The notes beneath the pieces were generated by a model. That model had not been told where the DNA came from, made no database searches, and saw nothing but the letters and a program-made list of their open reading frames with translations. Made by a program: the position numbers and the translations under genes. A DNA stretch of 64,000 nt from Acidimicrobiia bacterium (GTDB lineage Bacteria; Actinomycetota; Acidimicrobiia; Acidimicrobiales; CATQHL01): the NCBI GenBank assembly GCA_009840735.1, contig VXNF01000038.1:1-64000 (forward strand), read 5' to 3'. This document shows, in pieces, positions 51,900 through 61,567 of this stretch. The stretch's first letter is position 1, and every line of letters begins with the position of its first letter.

Positions 51900-53390
51900 T
51901 CAGGCGCTGGCGACTGCCTCGAGGCTCTCGGCGTCGGCGGGGAGGTCGTCGCCAGAGAGATCGTCGCCGGAGTTGCCGTCGCCGGAGAGGTCGTCGAACT
52001 CCTCGCCGGCCTCGCCTGGCTCGTCGTCGCTCACGGCGCCCAGGTAGTTGCCCTCTTCGTCGAAGGCGTGCTCGCCGAAGGCCTCCTGGAACTCAGCGGA
52101 GACCACGCCGCCCTCGGCGGCCTGCTTGATGGAGAGGCTGATGCGCCGGCGCTGCAGGTCGATGTCGATGATCTTCACCCACAGCTCCTCGCCGGGGGTG
52201 ACGACCTGCTCGGGCACCTCGACGTGGTGCGCCGACATCTCCGAGATGTGGGTAAGCCCTTCGATGCTCTCGCCCACCTGCACGAAGGCGCCGAACGGAA
52301 CCAGCTTGGTGACCCGTCCGTATACCAGCTCGCCCACCCGGTGCGTGGCGGCGAACTCCTGCCAGGGATCCTGCTGGGTGGCCTTGAGGGACAGGCTGAT
52401 GCGCTCGCGGCTCGGGTCCACTTCAAGCACCTGCACATCCACCTCGTCGCCCACCGACACCACCGAGCTGGGATGGTCCACGTGGCGCCACGACAGTTCG
52501 GAGACGTGTACGAGCCCGTCCATGCCGCCGAGATCGATGAAGGCACCGAACGGCACGACCGAGGACACGACGCCCCGGCGGACCTCGCCCGGCTTCAGGT
52601 TCTCCAGGAACTCCTCGCGCTGCTCCTTCTGGGTCTCCTCCAGCCAAGCCCGGCGCGACAGCACCACGTTGTTGCGGTTCTTGTCCAGCTCGATGATCTT
52701 GGCCTCCACCTTGCTGCCCACGAAGGGCTGCAGGTCGCGCACCCGGCGCAGGTCCACCAGCGAGGCGGGCAGGAAGCCGCGCAGGCCGATGTCCACGATG
52801 AGGCCGCCCTTGACCACCTCGATGACTAGGCCCGAGACGACCCCGCCCGAGGCTTTGATCTCCTCGACGTTGCCCCAGGCGCGCTCGTACTGGGCGCGCT
52901 TCTTGGAGAGGATGAGGCGGCCTTCCTTGTCCTCTTTCTGCAGGACGAGGGCTTCGATCTCTTCGTCGATGCCCACCACGTCGCCAGGGTGAGCGTCGTT
53001 GCGGATTGAGAGCTCCCGCGACGGGATGACCCCTTCGGACTTGAAGCCGATGTCGATGAGGACCTCGTCGTTGTCGATCCGCACCACGCGGCCGACCACC
53101 ATCGTGCCCTCCTCGACCGTGACGACGCTGGAGCTGTAGGCGGCCGCCAACGCATCGTCGTCGAGGTCGTTGAGGGCGATCTCCCGCGGCTCGTACGCCT
53201 CGGCCATCTCGTCGCCGGCGGGTTCGGGGTCTGTGGCTTCTGGTGTCTCGGCGGTCGCCTCGGCGGCGTCTGCGGCTTCGGGCTCTGCGGGGGTCTCTGC
53301 GGAAGCTGACGGCTCGGGTGTCTCTTCTGCTTGAGTCGGTTCGAGTGTGGAGTCGGCGGGTATGGACAGGTCGGGATCGAGGTCGGGCAC
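51900..53390 (-). CDS. rpsA: 30S ribosomal protein S1
   Basis: Four S1 domains ('GTMVVGRVVRIDNDEVLIDIGFKSEGVIPSRELS', 'FGAFIDLGGMDGLVHVSELSWRHVDHPSSVV'); start probably GTG 53390. Confidence 0.95.
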   Translation of the reverse strand: MPDLDPDLSIPADSTLEPTQAEETPEPSASAETPAEPEAADAAEATAETPEATDPEPAGDEMAEAYEPREIALNDLDDDALAAAYSSSVVTVEEGTMVVGRVVRIDNDEVLIDIGFKSEGVIPSRELSIRNDAHPGDVVGIDEEIEALVLQKEDKEGRLILSKKRAQYERAWGNVEEIKASGGVVSGLVIEVVKGGLIVDIGLRGFLPASLVDLRRVRDLQPFVGSKVEAKIIELDKNRNNVVLSRRAWLEETQKEQREEFLENLKPGEVRRGVVSSVVPFGAFIDLGGMDGLVHVSELSWRHVDHPSSVVSVGDEVDVQVLEVDPSRERISLSLKATQQDPWQEFAATHRVGELVYGRVTKLVPFGAFVQVGESIEGLTHISEMSAHHVEVPEQVVTPGEELWVKIIDIDLQRRRISLSIKQAAEGGVVSAEFQEAFGEHAFDEEGNYLGAVSDDEPGEAGEEFDDLSGDGNSGDDLSGDDLPADAESLEAVASA

Positions 53391-53539
53391 GGATTCTCTC
53401 TTGGTCGATGGTCGGGACTGGACGACGCGAGCCGTCGAACGGGGCCGATCGGCCCCACATAGCACCGGCAAGGCTAACAGCGCCACCACCAACTGCAATC
53501 AGTCCCCAGCGATCCGTCCCCCGACCCCGTGCCGGCGCA

Positions 53540-56269
53540 TCACGCCTTGGCGGCTGCCCAGGTTTTGCCGAAGGCTAGGTCTACTACTAGAGGCACCCGC
53601 AGCTCGCAGGCGACGGCCATCTCGTGGCGCACTAGGTCGGCGGACGCTGCCCGCTCTGCTTCGGGCACTTCCAGGATGACCTCGTCGTGGACCTGGAGGA
53701 TGAGGCGGCTGGCCATTCGCTCGCGTTCTAAGGCGGCGTCGATGTGTACGAGGGCCGCCTTGAAGATGTCGGCTGCTAGGCCCTGGATGCCGGCGTTCTT
53801 GGCTTGGCGCTCGCCGGCTTGGCGCACCCGGAAGTTGTCCGAGCGCAGTTCGGGAATGGGGCGGCGGCGCCCGAACAGCGTCTCGGTGTATCCCGACTCG
53901 CGGGCCCGCGCCACCGCCTCGTCCATGTAGGCCTGCACCGCCGGGAACGCCCCGAAATAGGCGTCCAAGATGACCTGCGCCTCTTCTGTCTCAATCGACA
54001 GGCGCTGGGCGAGCCCGTAGGCCTCCATGCCGTAGGCCAAGCCGTAGGACACCATCTTGGCCTTCGAGCGCAGCTCGACAGTCACGTCCGCGGGAGCGAC
54101 GTTGAACACCCTCGCCGCGGTGGCGGTGTGGATGTCCTCGCCCGCCTCGAACGCAGCGATGAGGCCCGGGTCGTCAGCCAGATGCGCAATGCAGCGCAGT
54201 TCGATCTGGTTGTAGTCGGCGATCAGCAGCGCCGTGCCCGCCGCGGGCACGAACACTTTGCGGAAGGCCCGGCCGGTCTCGGTGCGCACCGGGATGTTGT
54301 GCAGGTTGGGCGCGTCGGAGGAGAGCCGGCCGGTTCGGGCCACCGTCTGGTTGAAGGAAGCGTGGATGCGACCGCTGCGCGAGTGTACTTCAGCCGCCAA
54401 GCCGTGCCCGTAGGTGGAGCGCAGCTTCTCCACCTCCCGGTAGGCCAGCAGGTTTTCCACGATGTCGTGCTCGCCGCGTAGACCTTCCAGCGTTGCCGCG
54501 TCGGTGGAGTAGCCGGTCTTGGTCCGCTTCCGGGGCGGCAAGCCGAGGCGCTCGAAGAGCACTCTGGCGAGCTGCTGGGGCGAGTTGACGTTGAACTCCT
54601 CCCCGGCGTCGGCCACAACCGCGGCGCGCAGCCGCGTGGCCTCCGCCTCGAGCTCGCGGGTGAGCGCCTCGAGGCCGGCCCGATCCACACCCACGCCGCA
54701 GTGCTCCATCCGGGCCAGCACCCGCACCAGCGGCACCTCGATCGTGTCGTGCAGCGTCTCGGCGCCGCCGTCGCGCAGCTCGGCCCGCAGGGGTTCCGCC
54801 AGGCGGGCCGCGGCCAGGGCCTCCAGCGCCGTGCGGTCGCGCAGCGGCTCGCCGGAGCCGGGGAATGCCAGCCGCCCCTGCGTCTCCCCCTCCCCGCCGT
54901 CGTCGGCCAGGGCGCAGCCGGCGTAGCGCGCCAGCAGGTCCCCGACGGGGTAGTCGGACTGCGAGGGATCCAGCAGGTAGGCGGCGATGGCGGTGTCCAT
55001 GCTCAGCGAGCGGATGTCGATGTCGATGCCCAGGAGGCTGCGCATCAGGTCCCTGGCGTCATGGGCCACCAATCCGGGCGCGGCCTCGCCGAACAGGCCG
55101 CCGAGTGCCCCCCGCAGTGCCCTGTCCTCCAGGAACTCTCCCGGAAGCCAGACCGCGCAGGGCACGGCGGCGGCGCTGTCTGTGGGCTGCGGCGTCCGGG
55201 CGGAATGGCTCTCCTCGACGCCGATCAGGGCCAGCCCCTCGAGCGCCGACCGGCCGCGCCGGCCGCGCCACGCCCCCGCCACCGCCAGCCGACCGCCTTG
55301 CGCCAACCCGGCGATGCGGGCCACCGCGGCAGCCACATCGCCGGGCTTCTCCACGGTGATCTCCAGCACCTCGGCGTCCGCCTCGGGCGCGAAGTCCAGG
55401 CCCAAAGCCTCGCCGAGGCGCCCCAGCAGCGAGCCGAACTCCAAGAACTCGAACAGCCGCCGAATCTCGTCGGCAGCCGCCGGGGCCACGGTCAGGTCGT
55501 CGACGCGGAGGGGCAGGTCCAGGTCGCGCCGCAGCGCCATGAGCTCGCAGTTGAGGCGGACTGCCTCCTCCGCGTCCTGCAGTGACGCCCGCAGCTTCGG
55601 GGTCTGGTCGTCGAGGGCGTCGTAGATGCCGTCGATGCCGCCATGGGCGTTGATGAGCCGGGCGGCCGTCTTCTCCCCCACTCCCGGCACGCCCGGCAGG
55701 TTGTCCGAGGCGTCGCCGCGCAGGGCGGCGTAGGCCACATAGTCCGCAGGCGACACGCCGGTGCGCTCCTCGATGCCCGCCTCGTCGTAGCGCGCATGGT
55801 CGGACATGCCTCGGCGGGGATACAGCACCGTGACGTGCGGGTCGGCCACGAGCTGGAAGGCGTCGCGGTCCCCCGTCACCACGGCGGTGTCCAACTTCGA
55901 GGCGGCGGCCTCGGCTGCAAGGGTGGCCAGGATGTCGTCGGCTTCGAACCCGGGCGCATCCACGGCCCGCACCCCCAGCATCGCCAGCACCTCGCGCAGC
56001 AGGCCCAGCTGCTCCCGGAAGATCTGCGGGGGTTTCGACCGGTTGGCCTTGTAGCTCTCGAGGCGCTCGTGGCGGAACGTCCCGCCGGGCAGGTCGAACG
56101 CCACCGCCGCCCGCTGCGGCTGATGGTCGCGCAGCAAGTTGACCAGCATGGAGGTGAACCCGAACACGGCGTTGGTGGCCTGCCCCGAGGCGGTGCTCAT
56201 GTCCTCGGGGAGCGCGTGGAAGGCACGGTAGGCCATTGAGTGCCCGTCGATGAGGAGCAGGTCGGTCAC
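53540..56269 (-). CDS. polA: DNA polymerase I
   Basis: 'LLLIDGHSMAYRAFHALP', 'GDRDAFQLV', 'IADYNQIELRCIAHLADDPGLIAAFEAGEDIHT', 'QVHDEVILEVPE'. Confidence 0.97.
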   Translation of the reverse strand: MTDLLLIDGHSMAYRAFHALPEDMSTASGQATNAVFGFTSMLVNLLRDHQPQRAAVAFDLPGGTFRHERLESYKANRSKPPQIFREQLGLLREVLAMLGVRAVDAPGFEADDILATLAAEAAASKLDTAVVTGDRDAFQLVADPHVTVLYPRRGMSDHARYDEAGIEERTGVSPADYVAYAALRGDASDNLPGVPGVGEKTAARLINAHGGIDGIYDALDDQTPKLRASLQDAEEAVRLNCELMALRRDLDLPLRVDDLTVAPAAADEIRRLFEFLEFGSLLGRLGEALGLDFAPEADAEVLEITVEKPGDVAAAVARIAGLAQGGRLAVAGAWRGRRGRSALEGLALIGVEESHSARTPQPTDSAAAVPCAVWLPGEFLEDRALRGALGGLFGEAAPGLVAHDARDLMRSLLGIDIDIRSLSMDTAIAAYLLDPSQSDYPVGDLLARYAGCALADDGGEGETQGRLAFPGSGEPLRDRTALEALAAARLAEPLRAELRDGGAETLHDTIEVPLVRVLARMEHCGVGVDRAGLEALTRELEAEATRLRAAVVADAGEEFNVNSPQQLARVLFERLGLPPRKRTKTGYSTDAATLEGLRGEHDIVENLLAYREVEKLRSTYGHGLAAEVHSRSGRIHASFNQTVARTGRLSSDAPNLHNIPVRTETGRAFRKVFVPAAGTALLIADYNQIELRCIAHLADDPGLIAAFEAGEDIHTATAARVFNVAPADVTVELRSKAKMVSYGLAYGMEAYGLAQRLSIETEEAQVILDAYFGAFPAVQAYMDEAVARARESGYTETLFGRRRPIPELRSDNFRVRQAGERQAKNAGIQGLAADIFKAALVHIDAALERERMASRLILQVHDEVILEVPEAERAASADLVRHEMAVACELRVPLVVDLAFGKTWAAAKA

Positions 56270-56327
56270 GGGCGCAGGCGGGACGGTGCAGCGGCGGCGG
56301 TCAGCGTGGCGGCTGCGCCGCGCCGTC

Positions 56328-56954
56328 TCACGGGCGTCCGTCGGCAGGCTTGGACGCCACCGACAGGGTCCCCGCCAGGAGATCCTCGGCCACGGCGCGC
56401 ATCGGGCGCCGCTGGTTCATGGCGGTCCTGCGCATGAAGGCGAAGGCGTCGCCCTCGCGGAAGCCGTAGTTGTCGGTCAGCAGGCCCTTAGCGCGTTCGA
56501 CGATCTTGCGGGTCTCGAGCTGCTCGGCGAAGTCGGCCGCCTCGGCCGCTAGGGCCTGCGCCTCGCCGAAGCGGGCCAGGGCGATCTCGATGGCTGCCAC
56601 CAACTCGCCCGCCGCGAACGGCTTCACCAGGTAGGCCAGGACTCCCGCCTGGGCGGCTTGGGCGACCAGTTCCCGCTGGCTGAAGGCGGTCAGCACGAGC
56701 ACCGCGCAGAGGCGCTCGTCGGTGATGGCCCGTGCCACGGCCAGGCCGTCGTTGCCCGGCATCTTGATGTCGAGGATGGCCACATCGGGTCGCAGCTCCT
56801 GCACCAGCGCCAGTGCCTGGTCGCCCCGCCCCGTGTCGGCCACCACCTCGTAGCCCTCGGTGGTGAGGGTCTCCTTCAGGTCCAAGCGGATGATGGCCTC
56901 GTCCTCGGCGACCACGACGCGGGTCCGCGCCCCGACGGGCCTCTCCGCGCTCAC
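56328..56954 (-). CDS. ANTAR-domain response regulator (PdtaR-like)
   Basis: Receiver domain 'VVVAEDEAIIRLDLKETLTTEGYEVV...VAILDIKMPGNDGL', C-terminal ANTAR 'RKIVERAKGLLTDNYGFREGDAFAFMRRTAM'. Confidence 0.92.
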   Translation of the reverse strand: MSAERPVGARTRVVVAEDEAIIRLDLKETLTTEGYEVVADTGRGDQALALVQELRPDVAILDIKMPGNDGLAVARAITDERLCAVLVLTAFSQRELVAQAAQAGVLAYLVKPFAAGELVAAIEIALARFGEAQALAAEAADFAEQLETRKIVERAKGLLTDNYGFREGDAFAFMRRTAMNQRRPMRAVAEDLLAGTLSVASKPADGRP

Positions 56955-57292
56955 GGGTCTCTCCGGGCCGAGAGGCGGTCGAGGAGGGCGTCGAGGCGGT
57001 CCTCCAGTTCGGCCACCTCGGCCTGCAGGCGATCACGGTGACCGGTCATGGCGGCGGCGTGGCGGGCCGCGTCGCGCAGGTCGCGGTCAGCCATCGGGGT
57101 CTCGGAGACGAGCGCCCGCAGCTGGGCCTCAGACTCGGAATCGCTGAAGTACACGAGCTGCTCCTCGGCCACCTGCAGCTCTGCCCGGCAACGCGCCAAG
57201 CGGCGGGACACTTCGGTGATCCGCAGCCGGATCACCGCACCGGGCAGGGCGGCGAGGGGCACGGCGGCATTGTAGGAGCGAGCCGCATCCAC
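56951..57292 (-). CDS. Small coiled-coil hypothetical protein coupled to the ANTAR regulator
   Basis: 113 aa, 'RDRLQAEVAELEDRLDALLDRLSARRDP', GTGA overlap with the regulator gene. Confidence 0.65.
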   Translation of the reverse strand: MDAARSYNAAVPLAALPGAVIRLRITEVSRRLARCRAELQVAEEQLVYFSDSESEAQLRALVSETPMADRDLRDAARHAAAMTGHRDRLQAEVAELEDRLDALLDRLSARRDP

Positions 57293-57380
57293 GGCAGTCC
57301 CCGGCGGGCCGGCCCGGTGCCGGGCCAGGGTCCGGATCGAGTCCGGCGCAGCTCGACGCTGGCACGGCGCGCCCCGGGAC

Positions 57381-58847
57381 TCAGAATGTCTGCTCCACGA
57401 ACCGCTCGAGGTGGCGCAGCGTGCGCACCTCGAAGGTGCCGTCGCAGTGGGCGCTGTAGGTGCTCATGATGGAGTCGCCAGTGTCCCAGTAGGAGCGCGG
57501 CTCGGGGTTCAGCCAGAAGATCCGCCGGGCTTTGCGCTGCAGTTCGGCCATCACCCACGTCTCGGAGGCGTGATAGTTGTTGCGAGCGTCGCCCAGGATC
57601 ATGATCGTGGTCTTGGCGGTGATCGAGGGCCCGTAGCGCTCCCAGAACACCCCCAGGGCGTGGCCGTAATCGGAATGCCCGTCCACCCACACCACGTCCG
57701 CGGAGGTGTTCACCCGATGGACCGCCTCGGCGATGTCCTCGCTCGCCTCGAACAGGTCGGTCACCTCGTCCAGCCCGTCGATGAACACGAACGAGCGCAC
57801 CTTGGCGAAGTGGCTGCTGATGGCGTAGACCAGATGCAGCGTGAAGCGGGCGAACGCCGCCACCGAGCCGCTGATGTCGGCGATGACCATGATCTCGGGC
57901 TTGGCCGGGCGCTTGTAGCGGAACTGCGGCTCGGCCGGGACGCCGCCGTAGCTCAGCGACCGCCGGATGGTACGGCGGAAGTCCAGCACGCCGCGGCTGC
58001 GGTGGTGCCGCCTGCTGGCCAGCCGCGCCGCCAGTTTGCGGGTCAGCGGCCCGATGACCTTGCGCAGAGCCTCCATGTCCTCTCGCGTGGCGTGCATAAA
58101 CTCCACGTCGGTGGGCAGCGGCTTGCGCAGGGTCCTAGCCATCGCCTCGACGCCGCGGTCGGCCACGAGCCGGCGGCGGATCTCCGCCTCGATCTCTTTG
58201 CGCAGCTGATCGATGCGCGCCTCCATCTCGTCGCGCGCCAGACGCTCCTCCAGCGGCGTGAGAGGTCGTTCCGCCTCGTCCTGCACGGTCTCCAGCAGCC
58301 GCTCCAGCAGGGCCTCCAGGCCCAGGTTGCGCAGCGTTCGATAGAGGTAGTAGGCGCCGCCGACAGGCCGGCCTGGCTCCATGCCGGCGTAGCGCTGCAC
58401 CGCCCGCCTGGCCCCGGCGCGCAGTCGCTCCTGATCGCCCCCCAGCAGCGCCGCGAACAGCATCCGGGCAAGATCCTCGTCGCCGAGCGGCTCGCCGCCG
58501 GGGCCTTCCAGGCGGGGATCCCGCGCCCCAGCGAGGTCAGCGTCTGCCCAAGCACCGTCGGAGGGCACGAACTGGGGGCCGCGCAGCGAGAAGTACACCT
58601 CAAAGGCGGTCTCGAACGCCTGCCGGTGGGCATGGTGCTTGACCAGCGTGGCGGCCAAGGCGCACTTGAGAGCGGCGCGGTCCTCCAGGGGGACGTGGCG
58701 CACCGCCTCGGCGGCGTCGAGATGCTCAGTGAGGCTGACCGGCAGCCCGGCGCGGCGCAGCTCGGCGATGAACCCGCCGAGCAGACCCAGCAGCGCGGCG
58801 CCGGCCGCCCCCGGTGGTGCTGGCCCCCGAGCCGCCTGCACCGTCAC
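57381..58847 (-). CDS. VWA domain-containing protein (CoxE-like)
   Basis: 'FRRTIRRSLSYGGVPAEPQFRYKRPAKPEIMVIADISGSVAAFARFTLHLVYAI' (MIDAS-like DISGS). Confidence 0.87.
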   Translation of the reverse strand: MTVQAARGPAPPGAAGAALLGLLGGFIAELRRAGLPVSLTEHLDAAEAVRHVPLEDRAALKCALAATLVKHHAHRQAFETAFEVYFSLRGPQFVPSDGAWADADLAGARDPRLEGPGGEPLGDEDLARMLFAALLGGDQERLRAGARRAVQRYAGMEPGRPVGGAYYLYRTLRNLGLEALLERLLETVQDEAERPLTPLEERLARDEMEARIDQLRKEIEAEIRRRLVADRGVEAMARTLRKPLPTDVEFMHATREDMEALRKVIGPLTRKLAARLASRRHHRSRGVLDFRRTIRRSLSYGGVPAEPQFRYKRPAKPEIMVIADISGSVAAFARFTLHLVYAISSHFAKVRSFVFIDGLDEVTDLFEASEDIAEAVHRVNTSADVVWVDGHSDYGHALGVFWERYGPSITAKTTIMILGDARNNYHASETWVMAELQRKARRIFWLNPEPRSYWDTGDSIMSTYSAHCDGTFEVRTLRHLERFVEQTF

Positions 58848-58859
58848 GGCTGCCGCCGC

Positions 58860-59744
58860 TCAGCGGGGCAGGCCGGAACCTGGGGCGTCGCCCGCGGAGA
58901 GTTCCTTCAGGGCCTTGTCGATGTCGCTGCGGTACTTCAGCAGCACATGAACGGTCTCGGCGGCCGTCTCGGCGTCGACGTGCTCGACGCCAAGCAGCAC
59001 CAGCGTGCGCGCCCAGTCCAGCGTCTCGGACACCGACGGGGACTTTTTCAATTCCAGTTGCCGCACCGAGCGGACGATGCGGGCCACCTCGTCGGCCAAG
59101 CTCTGGCTGATGTCGGGCACCTTGGTGAGCACGATCTCCCGCTCCCGGTCTAAGTCGGGATAGTCGATGTAGAGATACAGGCAGCGCCGCTTCAGGGACT
59201 CCGAGAGCTCTCGGGTGTTGTTGGAGGTGAGGAACACCAAGGGGATCTGGGTGGCCTCGACGGTGCCCAGCTCGGGTATGGACACCTGGTAGTCGCTGAG
59301 GACCTCCAGCAGCAGGGCCTCGGCCTCGACCTCGACGCGGTCCACCTCGTCGATCAGCAGCACGACCGGCTCGGTGGCCCGGATGGCTTCCAGCAGCGGC
59401 CGGGTGAGCAGAAACTCCTCGGAGAAGATGTCCTCGGACACTTCATCCCAGGTCTGCGACTCGGCCTGGATGCGCATCAGCTGTTTCTTGTAGTTCCACT
59501 CGTAGAGCGCCTTGGACTCGTCGATGCCCTCGTAGCACTGCAAGCGGATGAGGCGCGCCCCGCACATCTCGGCGGTGCTCTTGGCCAGCTGGGTCTTGCC
59601 GGTGCCCGCCGGCCCCTCCACCAGCACGGGCTTGACGAGCCGGTCGGCCAGGTAGACCACCCCGGCGATGCCCTCGTCGGCGAGGTACTGCACGCCGTTC
59701 AGCCCGTCCCGGACCGCGCTGACGCCAGCGAAGCGATGAGCCAT
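58860..59744 (-). CDS. MoxR-type AAA+ ATPase (CoxD-like)
   Basis: 'PVLVEGPAGTGKTQLAKSTAEMCGARLIRLQCYEGIDESKALYEW', 'LLIDEVDRVE', 'VFLTSNNTRELSESLKRRCLYLYIDYPD'. Confidence 0.92.
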   Translation of the reverse strand: MAHRFAGVSAVRDGLNGVQYLADEGIAGVVYLADRLVKPVLVEGPAGTGKTQLAKSTAEMCGARLIRLQCYEGIDESKALYEWNYKKQLMRIQAESQTWDEVSEDIFSEEFLLTRPLLEAIRATEPVVLLIDEVDRVEVEAEALLLEVLSDYQVSIPELGTVEATQIPLVFLTSNNTRELSESLKRRCLYLYIDYPDLDREREIVLTKVPDISQSLADEVARIVRSVRQLELKKSPSVSETLDWARTLVLLGVEHVDAETAAETVHVLLKYRSDIDKALKELSAGDAPGSGLPR

Positions 59745-59790
59745 GGGACCTCAGGCTACGGGAGCGGGCGGGCACCCGGCACGGGAGGGA

Positions 59791-61521
59791 TCAGCTGCGG
59801 CGGGCGGACCAGAAGCGGTGCCGCAACGGGAGCAGCAGATGGCGGGCGGCCGGCTGGCCGCAGAGGTTGGCCACCAGCAGGTAGACCGTGCCGGCGGCGG
59901 CGAGGCAGACGGGCGCGGTCAGCAGGTGGGGGGCGCCGGACAGGAGTCGCGTCAGCAGGTAGCCGACCAGCCCCGCTGTCACGGCGGCAGGCAGGAGCCG
60001 CCCCGCCAGGCGACCGAACGGCGGGCTCAGCCCCAGAGTGCGGCGAATCCGCCTGCGCAGCAGCCCCAGCTCCAGCCAGGCGGCGACGGCCGCCGCCAGC
60101 GCCAGGCCGACGGCCCCGAGCCGCCTGATGTCGCCGGTCTGGCGAACCTCGCTGCCGAGCAGCCAGAAGGCCGGGAGGTCGCCCAGGCGGCGGATCTCGC
60201 CGTCGATCACCCCCACCCGGTCCAGCTGGATCATCAGCACCAGCCCGCCGAGGGCGGCGAAGACCAGCCGACCGGCGGCGATGCGAGCCGGGCCTTTGGT
60301 GTCGCCGGCGGCGTAGCAGGTGTTCTGCAACAGACGGGAGAGCCCCGCGGCCACGATGCCCAGGCTGTAGGCCGCCAGCACCAGCCAGACCACGTAGGTG
60401 TCGTCGGCCGTGAAGTTCACCCGCTGGTAGAGGGCGCCCACGATGGGGCGTCCGAAGATCACGAACGCCACGAGGGCGAAGACCAGGAACAGCAGCACGC
60501 GGGCGGCGCCGACGGTGAGGCGCTCGTGCAGACGCTGGCGGCTGTCCTGCTCGCGCGCCAGCTCGGGAAGGTCCGCGGCGGCCACCGACACGGCGAACAC
60601 GCTGATGGGCATGAGATACAGCACCTGGGCGCGGTCCAGGTAGGCGATGGCGCCGGTGGCCAGCAGCGACGCCAGAATCACGTCCACGTAGCTCGAGATC
60701 GTGACGACGCCGCGGCCCGCCGCAGCCGGCCCGAACCGGCGCGCCACCTCGCGCACGCCCCGAAGCCGCAACCCCAGACTGACGCGCAGGCGCGGGACGA
60801 GGGACACCACGGCGGGCACCTGCACGACGAACTGCAGGGCGCCGCCCACCAGGACTCCCCACGCCGCCGCCTCGGCGATCCCCGTCTCGGCCAGCCCCGC
60901 CACGCCGGCGGCTGCCACGGCGGCGAGGATCGCTGTGTTCCACAGCACCGGTGCCACATAGGAGATGAAGAAGCGCCGGTGGGCGTTCAGCACGCCGAGG
61001 CACCAGGCCGCCATCACGATCAGGCCGATCCCGCCAGCCATGATGCGGATCAGCACCACGGTGAGCTCGCGTCGGGCGCCGGCGAACCCCGGCGCCACGA
61101 TCCAGGTGAGCGGCTCGGCCAGGAAGATCGCCAGCAGCACCAGCCCTCCGGTGAGCACCGCCAGTAATCCGGCCACGGCGCCCGCCAGACGGCCCGCCTG
61201 CTCCTCGTCGCCCTCGTCGATCACTTGGGCGTAGACCGGGATGAACGCCGCCGAGAGCGCCCCCTCGCCCAGCAGGTTCTGGAGCAGCTTGGGAATGCGC
61301 AGGGCGGCCCCGAAGGCGTCGGCGGAGCCGCGGGTGCCCAGGAACGCTCCGAGGACGGCCTCGCGCGCCACCCCCGAGAGGCGCGACAGGACGACTCCGG
61401 CCCCGACGAGGACGGCACTGCGCCCGCTGCTGCGGCGACGGGCACCGAAACCCGCGGCACCTCCCTGGCCAGCGCCCGGCTGGCCGTCCCCCGGCGACGG
61501 CGACCGATAGTATCCGCTCAC
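59791..61521 (-). CDS. murJ: Lipid II flippase MurJ/MviN family
   Basis: 'LSRLSGVAREAVLGAFLGTRGSADAFGAALRIPKLLQNLLGEGALSAAFIPVYAQ', many TM helices; start GTG 61521 preferred. Confidence 0.9.
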   Translation of the reverse strand: MSGYYRSPSPGDGQPGAGQGGAAGFGARRRSSGRSAVLVGAGVVLSRLSGVAREAVLGAFLGTRGSADAFGAALRIPKLLQNLLGEGALSAAFIPVYAQVIDEGDEEQAGRLAGAVAGLLAVLTGGLVLLAIFLAEPLTWIVAPGFAGARRELTVVLIRIMAGGIGLIVMAAWCLGVLNAHRRFFISYVAPVLWNTAILAAVAAAGVAGLAETGIAEAAAWGVLVGGALQFVVQVPAVVSLVPRLRVSLGLRLRGVREVARRFGPAAAGRGVVTISSYVDVILASLLATGAIAYLDRAQVLYLMPISVFAVSVAAADLPELAREQDSRQRLHERLTVGAARVLLFLVFALVAFVIFGRPIVGALYQRVNFTADDTYVVWLVLAAYSLGIVAAGLSRLLQNTCYAAGDTKGPARIAAGRLVFAALGGLVLMIQLDRVGVIDGEIRRLGDLPAFWLLGSEVRQTGDIRRLGAVGLALAAAVAAWLELGLLRRRIRRTLGLSPPFGRLAGRLLPAAVTAGLVGYLLTRLLSGAPHLLTAPVCLAAAGTVYLLVANLCGQPAARHLLLPLRHRFWSARRS

Positions 61522-61567
61522 GGCACGAGCGTAATCAGCGCCGCTCCGAGCACTCGGGAGGCAAACC

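Noticed and set aside
53540-56269. Degenerate 3'-5' exonuclease region of PolA as a novelty
   Set aside because: Loss of proofreading motifs in PolA is already known in several bacterial lineages; not unusual.
57411-59153. 580-aa plus-strand ORF opposite the VWA/MoxR genes
   Set aside because: Shadow ORF; composition typical of antisense frames in GC-rich DNA.
59743-61167. 474-aa plus-strand ORF opposite murJ
   Set aside because: Gln/His/Arg-rich antisense translation; murJ on the minus strand is well supported.
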